Below the pieces are notes generated by a model. It saw only the letters and a program-made list of their open reading frames with translations. It searched no databases and had not been told where the DNA came from. 64,000 nt of DNA, taken from the NCBI RefSeq assembly GCF_030348945.1, contig NZ_JAUCEN010000002.1, positions 2,108,001 to 2,172,000 of the forward strand, written 5' to 3'. The stretch comes from Peribacillus sp. ACCC06369. Lineage in GTDB: Bacteria > Bacillota > Bacilli > Bacillales > DSM-1321. Below, in pieces: positions 1 through 8,058 of the stretch. Each line of letters starts with the position of its first letter. Within the stretch, counting starts at the first letter, position 1. Position numbers and translations under genes: made by a program.

Positions 1-490
1 TCCGAATATAGAGTACTTTAGTTTTAATTACTTCAAATAATTTAATAAGCTGCTTATTTAGAGATGCACTTGCAATAATATCATGGAATTGTTGATTTAA
101 GCATGTAAGCTTCTGCTTGTCGTTTTTTCTCAGAGCTTCCTTTGATTCAATAATAATTTGTTCCAATTCGTTTAATTGGTCCTCTGTGATATGAGTGGCT
201 GCCAGTTTTGCTGATAGTGATTCAAGGCTTTTCCGGCATTCATAGATATCTAAAATATCTTGAGCATTAGGGTTATAAACTAATAAGATATTACCACTTT
301 GAACAAGCATGTCATCTTTTGTAAGCATTCGAAACGCTTCGCGAACTGTCCCTCTGCTTACCCCAATATATTCTGCTACCTTGGTTTCGACTAGACGTTC
401 TCCGGGCATGTATTTTCCTTCCATAATCATTTCTTTAACAATAGTATAAACCTGGCTATGAAGCGGTTCAGTTTTTGTAATTCCCCTCAT
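1..490 (-). CDS. GntR-family (FCD/FadR type) regulator, C-terminus off the window
   Basis: Reading the minus strand from ATG at 490 gives an open frame of 163 codons that runs off the left edge, so the C-terminal end is missing. The N-terminal 70 residues are a winged helix with the GntR pattern (PGERLVETKVAEYIGVSRGTVREAFRML). An all-helical FCD-type ligand domain follows, with the ECRKSLESLSAKLA stretch. The protein is very similar to the regulator at 10025-10714 (same MPGERLVETK/QPGERLVETK and DIYECR/DLYECR segments), so the two are paralogues. It is divergent from the CoA-transferase operon and shares its intergenic region with the operator-like palindrome at 848-867. FCD regulators usually respond to small organic acids; a role as local repressor is inferred. 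Family call is secure, ligand unknown. Confidence 0.9.
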   Translation of the reverse strand, partial: MRGITKTEPLHSQVYTIVKEMIMEGKYMPGERLVETKVAEYIGVSRGTVREAFRMLTKDDMLVQSGNILLVYNPNAQDILDIYECRKSLESLSAKLAATHITEDQLNELEQIIIESKEALRKNDKQKLTCLNQQFHDIIASASLNKQLIKLFEVIKTKVLYIR

Positions 491-847
491 AACAATCCTC
501 CCACGGTATGTAAATAATTTGAACTTTCACTCATTGGTGAAAGTTTTTGAAACGGTTACTTCTTAGAATATTTATAGAGGGCTCCCTAGATTCTCCCTTG
601 TCTGCTTATAAACATCTTAAAAGTTAATCAGGAATGCTTCTTCTGACGGTAAAAGGCTTCTTGTATTTATTGATTTGTATCATTATTTATTAACAATAGT
701 TTACTATACTTCATGTGTAAGTGAAAAGCTAGAACAGTAAACCCTCGCTCCGTAAATTTACACCATGCAAATAGACTTAAGATGATTTAAATAAGATGAT
801 TTAATTATAGAGTGAATATGTAAGAATAAAAAGTCAGAAAATTTAGT

Positions 848-867
848 GTTAACTGTTGACAGTCTAC
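848..867. promoter_or_regulatory. Operator-like palindrome GTnnACTGTnnACAGTnnAC
   Basis: The sequence GTTAACTGTTGACAGTCTAC is an interrupted inverted repeat (GT-nn-ACTGT-nn-ACAGT-nn-AC) that also reads as GT/AC pairs on a 7-bp period. It contains the -35 box TTGACA at 856-861. The same pattern recurs at 7488-7507 and 9936-9955 and nowhere else that I noticed. GT...AC half sites are typical of FCD-type GntR proteins, so I infer binding by the GntR at 1-490 and/or 10025-10714. Confidence 0.6.
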
Positions 868-884
868 CATTTTGAGATTAAAAT
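856..884 (+). promoter_or_regulatory. Sigma-A promoter of the CoA-transferase/maleate operon
   Basis: TTGACA (856-861), a 17-bp spacer and TAAAAT (879-884) match the vegetative consensus in 11 of 12 positions. Transcription would start near 891, leaving a leader of about 115 nt before the gene at 1008. The -35 box lies inside the palindrome at 848-867, so a bound regulator would block polymerase. Confidence 0.7.
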
Positions 885-1007
885 AAAAAAATGAAATCGC
901 TTACCAATATTTTGTAGATTTAAGCGCAAGAACGCTGATATACAGTTTCTTACAGAATTTTAGATTTATATACATAATTAATAATTCTAATTCAGGGGAT
1001 GTTCGAC

Positions 1008-2207
1008 ATGGCAAAGAAAGCACTTGAGGGATTAAGAGTTTTGGAAATGGGACAATTGATTGCGGGACCTTCCGCATCAAGACTGTTAGGTGAATTTGGA
1101 GCAGAGGTAATTAAGGTCGAAACTCCTGAGACTGGTGATCCGATCCGAACATGGCGTGTTGTTGAGAATGGAACCAGCCTTTGGTGGTATGTTCAATCTC
1201 GAAATAAAAAATCAATCACGATTAACCTGCGTGAAGCTGAAGGCCAGCGATTAATTCGTGAACTTGTTAAGGAAATTGATATTTTAATAGAAAACTTCCG
1301 CCCAGGAACAATGGAAAAATGGGGATTGGGATATGAAGATTTAAAGGCAATCAACCCACGTCTGATTATGATTCGTGTATCAGGCTATGGACAGGATGGG
1401 CCATATCGTGATAAGGCCGGATTTGGTTCGATTGGTGAAGCACTAGGAGGACTTCGTTACATAACTGGTTATCCGGACCGTCCACCTACACGTGTAGGGA
1501 TTAGTATTGGTGACTCATTATCTGCTCTTTACTCCGTAATTGGGGCATTAATGGCCGTTCATCATCGAGATGTAAACGGAACTGGAGAAGGACAAGTTAT
1601 CGATGTTGCACTGTATGAATCTGTATTTAGCATGATGGAAAGTACACTTCCTGAATTTGACCGTGCGGGAGTAATTCGTGAAAGAACGGGAAGTACGCTG
1701 CCTGGAATCACCCCATCTAACACATATTTATCTAGTGATGGAAAATATGTTGTTATTGGAGCAAACGGTGATGCTATATTCAAACGTCTTATGAATGCAA
1801 TGGGTCGCAGTGATATCGCGGAGGATCCTCGTTTTGAAAATAACTCGAAACGCTCTGAGCATGCAGATTTCTTAGATGCATTAATCGAAGAATGGACGAA
1901 GACTATGCCTTTTGATGAAGTAATGACATGTTTAGATGATGCAAAGGTTCCAGCCGGTGCGATTTACTCCATTGAGGATATTGTGAACGATCCGCATTAT
2001 CAAGCCCGTCAAATGATTCAAGAAGTGAACGTTGAAGAGTTAGGGACATTAAAAATGCCAGGAATTGTGCCTAAAATGAGTGAAACACCTGGTAAAATCG
2101 AATGGGCAGGCCCGAAATTAGGTGAGCACACTGATGAAGTGTTATCAGAGAAAATCCATTTATCCGAAGAACAAATCAAAAGCCTGAAGGAAAAAGGAAT
2201 TATCTAA
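1008..2207 (+). CDS. Family III CoA-transferase (CaiB/BaiF, Frc type)
   Basis: The 399-residue product has the usual family length and opens with LEGLRVLEMGQLIAGP, the standard N-terminal CoA-transferase motif, followed by LGEFGAEVIKVE. Asp169 in the GISIGDS motif corresponds to the aspartate that forms the acyl-aspartyl/CoA anhydride intermediate in formyl-CoA transferase. These enzymes move CoA from succinyl-CoA or acetyl-CoA to a carboxylic acid. I chose ATG 1008 over ATG 999 because AGGGGAT (994-1000) sits 7 nt before it. It is the first gene of an operon with an aconitase-type hydratase, an HMG-CoA-lyase-like enzyme and maleate isomerase. Activation of a (methyl)malate such as (R)-citramalate for cleavage is inferred; the acceptor cannot be read from sequence. 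Confidence 0.9.
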   Translation: MAKKALEGLRVLEMGQLIAGPSASRLLGEFGAEVIKVETPETGDPIRTWRVVENGTSLWWYVQSRNKKSITINLREAEGQRLIRELVKEIDILIENFRPGTMEKWGLGYEDLKAINPRLIMIRVSGYGQDGPYRDKAGFGSIGEALGGLRYITGYPDRPPTRVGISIGDSLSALYSVIGALMAVHHRDVNGTGEGQVIDVALYESVFSMMESTLPEFDRAGVIRERTGSTLPGITPSNTYLSSDGKYVVIGANGDAIFKRLMNAMGRSDIAEDPRFENNSKRSEHADFLDALIEEWTKTMPFDEVMTCLDDAKVPAGAIYSIEDIVNDPHYQARQMIQEVNVEELGTLKMPGIVPKMSETPGKIEWAGPKLGEHTDEVLSEKIHLSEEQIKSLKEKGII

Positions 2208-2218
2208 TAAGGGGTTGG

Positions 2219-3502
2219 ATGATAATGGGAATGACTATGTCGGAAAAGATCTTGGCAAGAGCCTCTGGACAGCCTGGCGTGAAAGCCGGGGATATTGTAT
2301 GGGTCAATGTAGATATTGCGATGATGCACGATTTGCTCGGACCCTGGCTGGTAGACGGTGGCTTCCGTCGTCTAGGCGGGAAATTGTTTGATAAAGAAAA
2401 GGTTGTCGTCGTTTCTGATCACTGTACCCCACCAGCAACCGTTCAACAAGCAGATATTCTGAAGTTCACGCGGGAATGGGCACGACAACAAGAACTTCCA
2501 TACTATTACGAATTTGAAGGTCCTTGTCATCAGGTAATTATGGAACACGGTCATGTCCGTCCGGGGCGATTGATACTTGGAACAGATTCTCATACGTGTA
2601 TGGCCGGGGGGCTAGGAGCTTTCGCAACCGGTATTGGTTCCACCGAAATGATTGGGGTCTTATTGACAGGTGAAACCTGGCTAAAGGTTCCAGAAACTAT
2701 CAAAGTTATGTGGGATGGGGAATTGCCTCATGGTGTGTACTCCAAAGATCTAGTACTTAAAACAATCAAAGATATTGGACATGCAGGAGCAACGTACCAA
2801 ACCATTGAATTTTCCGGCAGTGCCATAAGAGGCTTATCCATGGATGAACGCTTGGTTTTATCTAATATGGCGGTTGAAGCCGGTGCAAAAACAGGGCTGA
2901 TCCAACCAGATGAAACTGCTGCTGAATTTTTACGCTCGAAAGGTGTTCTCGAAGAACTTGATATGATAAAGAGTGATGATGATGCATCTTTTATCACAAC
3001 CTTACATTATAATGCTTCTGAATTAGAACCCCAGGTAGCCTGTCCGCATGAAGTCGATAATGTTCATCCTATTAGTGCAGTAGAAGGAAAAGCAGTGGAT
3101 CAGGTATATTTAGGTTCCTGCACAAATGGTCGATTAGAAGATCTGCGGATTGCTGCTCAAATCCTGAAGGGGAAAAAGATCTCTAAAAATATTCGTTGTC
3201 TCGTGGTACCAGCCTCACAGCATATTTGGATGCAGGCAAATAAAGAAGGAATTTTGGACATTTTGACGGAAGCAGGATGCTTTGTAAACATGCCATCTTG
3301 CGGCGCTTGTGGAGGATTCACCAGCGGAGTCATCGGGGCAGGAGAGGTGGTCATGTCTTCGTCGAACCGGAACTTTAGAGGAAGAATGGGTTCTCCAAAA
3401 GGTGAAGTGTATTTAGGATCTCCTGCTACAGTCGCTGCCACTGCAATCGAAGGAAAAATCGCTGATCCGCGTAAATATCTGCCAAAGGAGGTTAGGGTAT
3501 AA
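2219..3502 (+). CDS. Aconitase-superfamily hydratase, large subunit (LeuC/homoaconitase/dimethylmalate dehydratase type)
   Basis: The 427-residue protein carries the three [4Fe-4S] cysteine signatures of the superfamily: GSCTNG near residue 301 and SCGACGG near 360-363, plus LGTDSHTC in the N-terminal half and SSNRNFRGRMG near the C-terminus. The length fits the two-subunit isopropylmalate isomerase/homoaconitase/2,3-dimethylmalate dehydratase group, not one-chain aconitase. Its stop overlaps the small-subunit start by 1 nt (TAATG). No other leucine biosynthesis gene is nearby, and the neighbours are a maleate isomerase and a D-malate-type dehydrogenase. Hydration of maleate to D-malate or of citraconate to (R)-citramalate is therefore a reasonable inference. 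LeuC itself cannot be excluded from sequence alone. In-frame ATGs at 2225 and 2231 are alternative starts. Confidence 0.88.
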   Translation: MIMGMTMSEKILARASGQPGVKAGDIVWVNVDIAMMHDLLGPWLVDGGFRRLGGKLFDKEKVVVVSDHCTPPATVQQADILKFTREWARQQELPYYYEFEGPCHQVIMEHGHVRPGRLILGTDSHTCMAGGLGAFATGIGSTEMIGVLLTGETWLKVPETIKVMWDGELPHGVYSKDLVLKTIKDIGHAGATYQTIEFSGSAIRGLSMDERLVLSNMAVEAGAKTGLIQPDETAAEFLRSKGVLEELDMIKSDDDASFITTLHYNASELEPQVACPHEVDNVHPISAVEGKAVDQVYLGSCTNGRLEDLRIAAQILKGKKISKNIRCLVVPASQHIWMQANKEGILDILTEAGCFVNMPSCGACGGFTSGVIGAGEVVMSSSNRNFRGRMGSPKGEVYLGSPATVAATAIEGKIADPRKYLPKEVRV

Positions 3503-3999
3503 TGTCACTTATCATCCGAGGTCGTGTATGGAAATATGGGGATAATATTAATACTGACATCATTTCACCTGGGCAATACATGGGTTTGCCTGTAGAAAAA
3601 CAGGCCGTGCATGCCATGGAAGCGATTGATCCTGGTTTTGCGGGAAAGGTTCAGGCTGGTGACATACTGGTAGCAGGAAAAAATTTCGGGTCAGGCTCCA
3701 GTCGGGAAACGGCACAAATGGTATTGAAGCATTTCCAAATCGGCGCAATTATTGCAGATTCCTTCGCACGTATTTTTTATCGGAATTCGATCAATGTTGG
3801 TCTTCCGGTAGTGGAAATGATGGACACCTCTGTCATTCAAGAAGGTGATAAGGTTGAAGTCGATCTTTTGGCTGGTAAAATCATTAACCACACGCAAGGG
3901 ACAGAATACAAAGGTACAAAACTCCCTGAACATTTAATCGAAATGGTGACGCTTGGCGGTTTAGAGCCTTATCTAGCTAAGAAACTAGGTATCTCGTAA
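3502..3999 (+). CDS. Aconitase-superfamily hydratase, small subunit (LeuD/DmdB type)
   Basis: This 165-residue swivel-domain subunit shows GDNINTDIISPGQYM, GKNFGSGSSRE and FARIFYRNSINVGLP, the hallmark segments of LeuD-like small subunits. It is the partner of the gene at 2219, with which it shares the TAATG junction, implying translational coupling and a heterodimer. The loop after the N-terminal motif, which sets substrate choice in this family, reads YMGLP rather than the arginine-bearing YLRT/YLRV I associate with homoaconitase/isopropylmalate isomerase. This supports a different substrate, consistent with a maleate- or citraconate-type hydratase (inferred). Confidence 0.88.
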   Translation: MSLIIRGRVWKYGDNINTDIISPGQYMGLPVEKQAVHAMEAIDPGFAGKVQAGDILVAGKNFGSGSSRETAQMVLKHFQIGAIIADSFARIFYRNSINVGLPVVEMMDTSVIQEGDKVEVDLLAGKIINHTQGTEYKGTKLPEHLIEMVTLGGLEPYLAKKLGIS

Positions 4000-4020
4000 G
4001 TCAGAAAGGAGATGTTAACC

Positions 4021-4914
4021 ATGAATTTACCAAAAACGGTAGAGATAATTGAAGTTGGACCAAGGGACGGCCTTCAAAATGAAGCAAACTTTATCCCAAC
4101 AGGAAAAAAGATTGATTTGATTAATGCGTTAAACAAAACCGGCATTAAAAGAATGGAAGCTACATCTTTTGTACATCCGGTGTATGTACCCCAAATGAAG
4201 GACGCTAAAGAAGTGCTGGAAGGTATGGAACGCGAACTTGATGTGCAGTATATGGCCTTGATTCCGAATGAAAAAGGCTATGACCGAGCGATTGAGAATG
4301 GGGTAAAGGCCCTTTCTCTCGTAGTAGGAGCAAGTGACAGCTTTAATCTGAAAAATGTCAAAATGACCAGTGAAGAATCCATCACGAAATTTGTTAGTGT
4401 GATTGAGAAGGCAAAAGCAAATGGTATTTTCATTCGGTTTAATATCGCAACTTCGTTCTGGTGCCCTTTTGAAGGAAAGGTACATCCAGATGTGGTATTG
4501 GAAATCGTTCGTCGAGTTGACAGTTTAGGTGTTGATGAAATTGTTGTTTGTGATACAATCGGCCGTGCAAATCCGGCACAAGTTCATAATTTATTCGAGC
4601 AAATCTCAAAGGTGCAGCCGAAAGCGATGATAAGCGCACATTTCCATGATACATATGGCTTTGCGCAGGCAAATATTATAGCAGCCCTTCTAGCAGGGGT
4701 TACACGTTTTGACACTTCCGTTGGAGGCCTTGGAGGATGCCCGTTTGCCCCAGGTGCGGCAGGAAACGTCGCTACTGAAGATGTAGTATGCATGCTGCAT
4801 GAAATGGGGATTGAAACAGGAATTGATCTTCCTTCCCTTCTTTCTTGTGTAGAATTAGTAGAATCGTTAACCATTCGTGAATTAAAAGGTCATTACCATA
4901 AAGTCAAAGCATGA
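4021..4914 (+). CDS. HMG-CoA-lyase-like aldolase (DRE-TIM metallolyase)
   Basis: A 297-residue TIM-barrel lyase. It has the N-terminal VGPRDGLQNE motif (divalent-metal and substrate residues), the HFHDTYG metal-binding histidines, and the C-terminal signature GGLGGCPFAPGAAGN with the catalytic-loop cysteine at residue 240. HMG-CoA lyases split 3-hydroxy-3-methylglutaryl-CoA into acetyl-CoA and acetoacetate; relatives cleave citramalyl-CoA-like esters. ATG 4021 is preferred to ATG 4012 because AAAGGAG ends immediately before 4012. Encoded after a CoA-transferase and a hydratase, it could release acetyl-CoA and pyruvate from citramalyl-CoA. No other leucine-degradation gene is close, so a role in HMG-CoA metabolism looks less likely. 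A second member lies at 37578. Confidence 0.88.
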   Translation: MNLPKTVEIIEVGPRDGLQNEANFIPTGKKIDLINALNKTGIKRMEATSFVHPVYVPQMKDAKEVLEGMERELDVQYMALIPNEKGYDRAIENGVKALSLVVGASDSFNLKNVKMTSEESITKFVSVIEKAKANGIFIRFNIATSFWCPFEGKVHPDVVLEIVRRVDSLGVDEIVVCDTIGRANPAQVHNLFEQISKVQPKAMISAHFHDTYGFAQANIIAALLAGVTRFDTSVGGLGGCPFAPGAAGNVATEDVVCMLHEMGIETGIDLPSLLSCVELVESLTIRELKGHYHKVKA

Positions 4915-4951
4915 TCCAACAAAAATATCATTTCATTAGGAGGAAACAATT

Positions 4952-5707
4952 ATGAGTAAAAATTATCGAGTAGGTCTAATCGTACCAAGTTCAAACACAA
5001 CAATGGAAACAGAAATTCCGGCCATGCTTCATTCTAGAATTCAGGTAGAACCGGAAGAGACGTTCACATTCCATTCATCACGTATGCGTATGATGCATGT
5101 TAATCCAGAAGAATTGAAAAAAATGGACGTGGATAGCGTACGTTGTGCAGTTGAGCTTTCTGATGCTCGTTGTGATGTTTTAGCATATGCTTGTTTGGTT
5201 GCCATCATGTGTCAAGGTCCTGGATACCACGAAATCTCTGAAGAACGCCTTGGAAAGGCAACTGAAGAAAATGGTGGGGCAGCTCCAATGGTCAGTAGTG
5301 CTGGTGCATTAATTGAAGGCTTAAACACTATGGGTGCGAAAAAGGTTTCTATCATTACACCGTATATGAAGCCTCTGACTAAAACAGTTATTGAATATTT
5401 AAACGCAGCTGGTATTGAGGTAATCGATTCTATCAGTCTAGAAGTGGCAGACAATCTCGAAGTTGGCCGTTTGAATCCTATGAACTTGATTGAGCATGCA
5501 GATCGTTTGAATATTGAAGGTGCAGACGCTGTGGTATTATCGGCTTGCGTTCAGATGCCTTCTCTTCCAGCGATTCAAGCGGTGCAGGATCGTATAGGGG
5601 TACCGGTTCTATCTGCTGGAGTTGCTACGGTTTATAAGATTCTTAAGCAATTGGGCTTGAAAACTGAAGTTCCGAATACTGGAGCATTGCTATCAGGGAA
5701 GTATTAA
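4952..5707 (+). CDS. maiA: Maleate cis-trans isomerase (Asp/Glu racemase superfamily)
   Basis: The 251-residue protein matches maleate isomerase over its whole length: IVPSSNTTMETEIP at the N-terminus, FHSSRMRM near 40, the first catalytic cysteine C81 in AYACLVAIM and the second C199 in SACVQMPSLPA. The enzyme converts maleate to fumarate through a covalent cysteine adduct without cofactor. This is the most specific substrate clue in block A. AGGAGG precedes ATG 4952 by 7-8 nt. It is co-directional with the hydratase and lyase genes 38 nt upstream and is followed by a 115-nt gap containing a hairpin. A decayed second copy lies at about 9560-9806. Specificity for methylmaleate or maleamate derivatives cannot be excluded. 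Confidence 0.92.
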   Translation: MSKNYRVGLIVPSSNTTMETEIPAMLHSRIQVEPEETFTFHSSRMRMMHVNPEELKKMDVDSVRCAVELSDARCDVLAYACLVAIMCQGPGYHEISEERLGKATEENGGAAPMVSSAGALIEGLNTMGAKKVSIITPYMKPLTKTVIEYLNAAGIEVIDSISLEVADNLEVGRLNPMNLIEHADRLNIEGADAVVLSACVQMPSLPAIQAVQDRIGVPVLSAGVATVYKILKQLGLKTEVPNTGALLSGKY

Positions 5708-5759
5708 GAAAAGCGAAGCTAATCAACTGGCGAAAAGAATAAAGAATGACTCAGAATTT

Positions 5760-5783
5760 GCCGTCCTTTTTCTATAGGACGGC
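5760..5783 (+). other. Intercistronic hairpin
   Basis: GCCGTCCT (5760-5767) and AGGACGGC (5776-5783) form a perfect 8-bp stem with an 8-nt loop in the 115-nt gap between the isomerase and dehydrogenase genes. No U-run follows, so it is more likely an RNA-processing, stabilising or weak attenuation element than a full terminator. Confidence 0.45.
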
Positions 5784-5822
5784 GCCAGCCGAATATTTAA
5801 TAGGATAGGAGAACAAAAAACG

Positions 5823-6929
5823 ATGAGAAAACAATACAAAATTGCCGTTATTGCTGGAGATGGAATCGGTCCGGAAGTATTGACCGAGGGAATCAACGTA
5901 TTAAACAAAACGGCAGAGCTGGACGGATCGTTTGAGTTTCAATTCACCTATTTTCCATGGGGCTGTGAATATTACCTGAAGCATGGAAAAATGATGGATG
6001 TTGATGGATTAGAACAGCTAAAGGCGTTTGATTCCATTTATCTAGGAGCAGTAGGGTATCCGGGTGTTCCGGATCATATTTCCTTATGGGATCTTTTGCT
6101 TAAGATACGCAAAGGCTTTAATCAGTATGTAAATATCCGTCCGATTACACTTCTAGAAGGAGCGCCATGTCCGTTAAAGGATGTAAGTCGTGAGCAAATT
6201 GATATGTTAGTCATCCGCGAAAATAGTGAAGGCGAGTATGCAGGGGTCGGTGATTGGTTATTTAAAGGGCAGCCTCATGAAGTGGTCTTGCAGACTGGGG
6301 TATTTTCTCGCATAGGTACTGAACGGATTATTCGCTATGCCTTTGAAGAAGCAAGAAAACAGGGAAGATCTTTGACGAGCATTAGTAAAGGAAATGCATT
6401 GAATTATTCCATGGTTTTTTGGGATGAAGTCTTTGACGAAGTAGCCAAAGAGTATCCTGATGTGAAAACTTATTCATATTTAGTGGATGCTGCTGCAATG
6501 TTCTTCGTGAAGCAACCATGGCGCTTTGAAGTGGTTGTTACTTCCAATTTATTTGGAGACATCGTTACCGATTTAGGAGCCGCCATTGCAGGGGGACTAG
6601 GACTTGCAGCAGGTGCAAATATCAATCCAGAACGAGAATATCCATCCATGTTCGAGCCAATTCATGGATCCGCTCCTGATATCGCAGGAAAAGGAATAGC
6701 TAACCCATTGGCTTCGATATGGTCCGCTAGTCAAATGTTAGATTTTTTCGGTCACGAGGACTGGGGTAAAAGAGTTTTAAGTGCCATGGAAAGAGTGATG
6801 ATTGAAGCAGAGGTATTGACACCAGATATGGGTGGGACTTCTAGCACCACTCAAGTTGGAGCTAGAGTTATAGATGAAATCCAAGATATCCACACTAGTG
6901 ATATATCGACTGTTCAACCTACCCTATAA
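5823..6929 (+). CDS. D-malate/tartrate dehydrogenase (decarboxylating), TtuC/DmlA type
   Basis: A 368-residue beta-decarboxylating dehydrogenase of the isopropylmalate/isocitrate family. It begins IAVIAGDGIGPEV, has the LAGxGxP-like YLGAVGYPG, the Arg-containing KGFNQYVNIRP and RENSEGEY substrate segments, the Lys of ISKGNALN, Asp residues in SNLFGDIVTDLGA for Mg2+, and EPIHGSAPDIAGKG for NAD binding. The WDLLLKIRKGF and NIRP segments fit the tartrate/D-malate subgroup rather than LeuB. It would oxidise D-malate (product of maleate hydration) to pyruvate, CO2 and NADH. It follows the isomerase at 115 nt and is probably the last gene of the first transcription unit; no clear terminator is visible behind it. 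Confidence 0.88.
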   Translation: MRKQYKIAVIAGDGIGPEVLTEGINVLNKTAELDGSFEFQFTYFPWGCEYYLKHGKMMDVDGLEQLKAFDSIYLGAVGYPGVPDHISLWDLLLKIRKGFNQYVNIRPITLLEGAPCPLKDVSREQIDMLVIRENSEGEYAGVGDWLFKGQPHEVVLQTGVFSRIGTERIIRYAFEEARKQGRSLTSISKGNALNYSMVFWDEVFDEVAKEYPDVKTYSYLVDAAAMFFVKQPWRFEVVVTSNLFGDIVTDLGAAIAGGLGLAAGANINPEREYPSMFEPIHGSAPDIAGKGIANPLASIWSASQMLDFFGHEDWGKRVLSAMERVMIEAEVLTPDMGGTSSTTQVGARVIDEIQDIHTSDISTVQPTL

Positions 6930-7104
6930 TTTTTATAGAAGTGAATTCTGAACTAATGGTTGCAGAACTGGGATTATTCTTCAGTTATCAGGTGTTTATA
7001 CAATAAAGTCATGTAAGAAACTAAATCAAACACAACTAAAAGAAACATTCTCTTTAGATAAGAGCCTAAAGGTTTAACGAGAAAAGTTAAGCCGGTGCTA
7101 TAAA

Positions 7105-7372
7105 GAAAGAGGAGAGGTTTTCGGGTTATATTTTAAAAGGCTCAAAACAATATAGACAAGCTAGTCTTGCATTATTCCTTGGAGGATTTGTTACATTTGC
7201 GATCCTTTATACAACACAGCCGTTGCTTCCGATCTTCGCTAAGGAATTTCATATTTCAGCTCCAGCCTCTAGTTTAACACTATCTTTATCTCCCGGACTA
7301 TTGGCAGTTTCTATGTTAGTTGCAGCAGCATTGTCTCTTGTCCTACTAGCTTCAAAGAAAGCTTTGAGTTAG
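7105..7372 (+). pseudogene. Fragment of an MFS transporter (YnfM-like N-terminus)
   Basis: Translation in the frame ending at TAG 7370-7372 gives a stretch resembling the N-terminus of YnfM-type MFS carriers: SLALFLGGFVTFAILY, TTQPLLPIFAKEF, and SSLTLSLSPGLLA, followed at once by a short C-terminal-like tail (SLVLLASKK). Only about 80 residues remain of a normal ~400, with no convincing start codon, so most of the gene has been removed by an internal deletion. It sits between the D-malate dehydrogenase and the MatC-like carrier, suggesting that an older transporter was lost here. Confidence 0.7.
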
Positions 7373-7487
7373 TGTTATAAGCGATTTCAAGTCTTGGAAG
7401 TGACTCTGTTTACAGCAATGGAAAAAAGAAATTGGAGCTTGCATAGTTGTAAGCAGTGTCCTACTAAAAATTTTGTAGGTTTTTAAT

Positions 7488-7507
7488 GTAGACTGTTAAC
7501 GGTAAAT
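7488..7507. promoter_or_regulatory. Second copy of the GTnnAC operator pattern
   Basis: GTAGACTGTTAACGGTAAAT follows the same GTnnACnGTnnACnGTnnA(C/T) spacing as 848-867 and 9936-9955, with one mismatch at the last position. Here no TTGACA is embedded, and the downstream start codon is 550 bp away. Binding by a local GntR regulator is inferred. Confidence 0.45.
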
Positions 7508-7808
7508 GGTTGAGATTTTTTATTAAACAGAATATTTTAAAATTTTAAAAAGTGATTAGGGGAATTATAATTCTTTTGAGTCTCGACCGCTACATGTGAA
7601 GCTTTCAATAAACTTTAAGAAAAATAGAATCGAGATTTAGTGAAGAATACAAGATGTAAAATCTCAAGGGACTGAAAATTATTGGCACTTAGATTTCAAA
7701 TATTCATTATACCTATTTCTATAATTAAGTAAAAGAGTAGTCAGAGTCCTTAGTTATGAACGAATAAGTTGTTCGGGTGACGATAGGATTATTTTTTTGC
7801 GAACCAAA

Positions 7809-7823
7809 TGTAAGCGTTTTACA
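7809..7823. promoter_or_regulatory. Near-cre (CcpA) sequence
   Basis: TGTAAGCGTTTTACA resembles a catabolite-responsive element but is one base longer than the 14-bp consensus (TGTAANCGNTTACA type). It lies 235 bp before the MatC-like carrier. Only suggestive; compare the exact cre match at 26609. Confidence 0.3.
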
Positions 7824-8058
7824 TATAACGGCGGATAAATGAATTTTGTGAATACTGTGCAGAGGCTGGTCATGTAGATTATTGATTAAGATTACATAAT
7901 TGATAGTTGGTTCAGGTTGGCAAAAAATTTACAATTTATTTGAGTGTAAAGATCTATAGGCAGTTTTCATAGTATTTCATTGAATGTAACGGGGCTTTTC
8001 CGGTACCAGATTTGTCACCCAAAAACGTTAGCACACATTTAATTAGGAGGCGAATAAA

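Larger units (their letters stand above)
7373..8058. other. Long intergenic region upstream of the MatC-like carrier
   Basis: No credible reading frame is visible in these 686 bases. Two regulatory candidates are present: the operator-like palindrome at 7488-7507 and a near-cre sequence at 7809-7823. AGGAGG precedes the carrier start at 8059. The distance of 550 bp from the operator to the gene is unusually long, so part of this stretch may be remnant sequence or carry an undetected RNA. Confidence 0.4.

Noticed and set aside
2219..3999. LeuCD of leucine biosynthesis
   Set aside because: No leuA/leuB/ilv genes beside it, the small subunit has a different specificity loop (YMGLP), and the operon is catabolic. 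Not fully excluded.
7683..7699. TTGGCACTTAGATTTCA as a second sigma-54 promoter
   Set aside because: The -24 part matches, but no GC occurs at the required distance (TC instead), so it lacks the -12 element.
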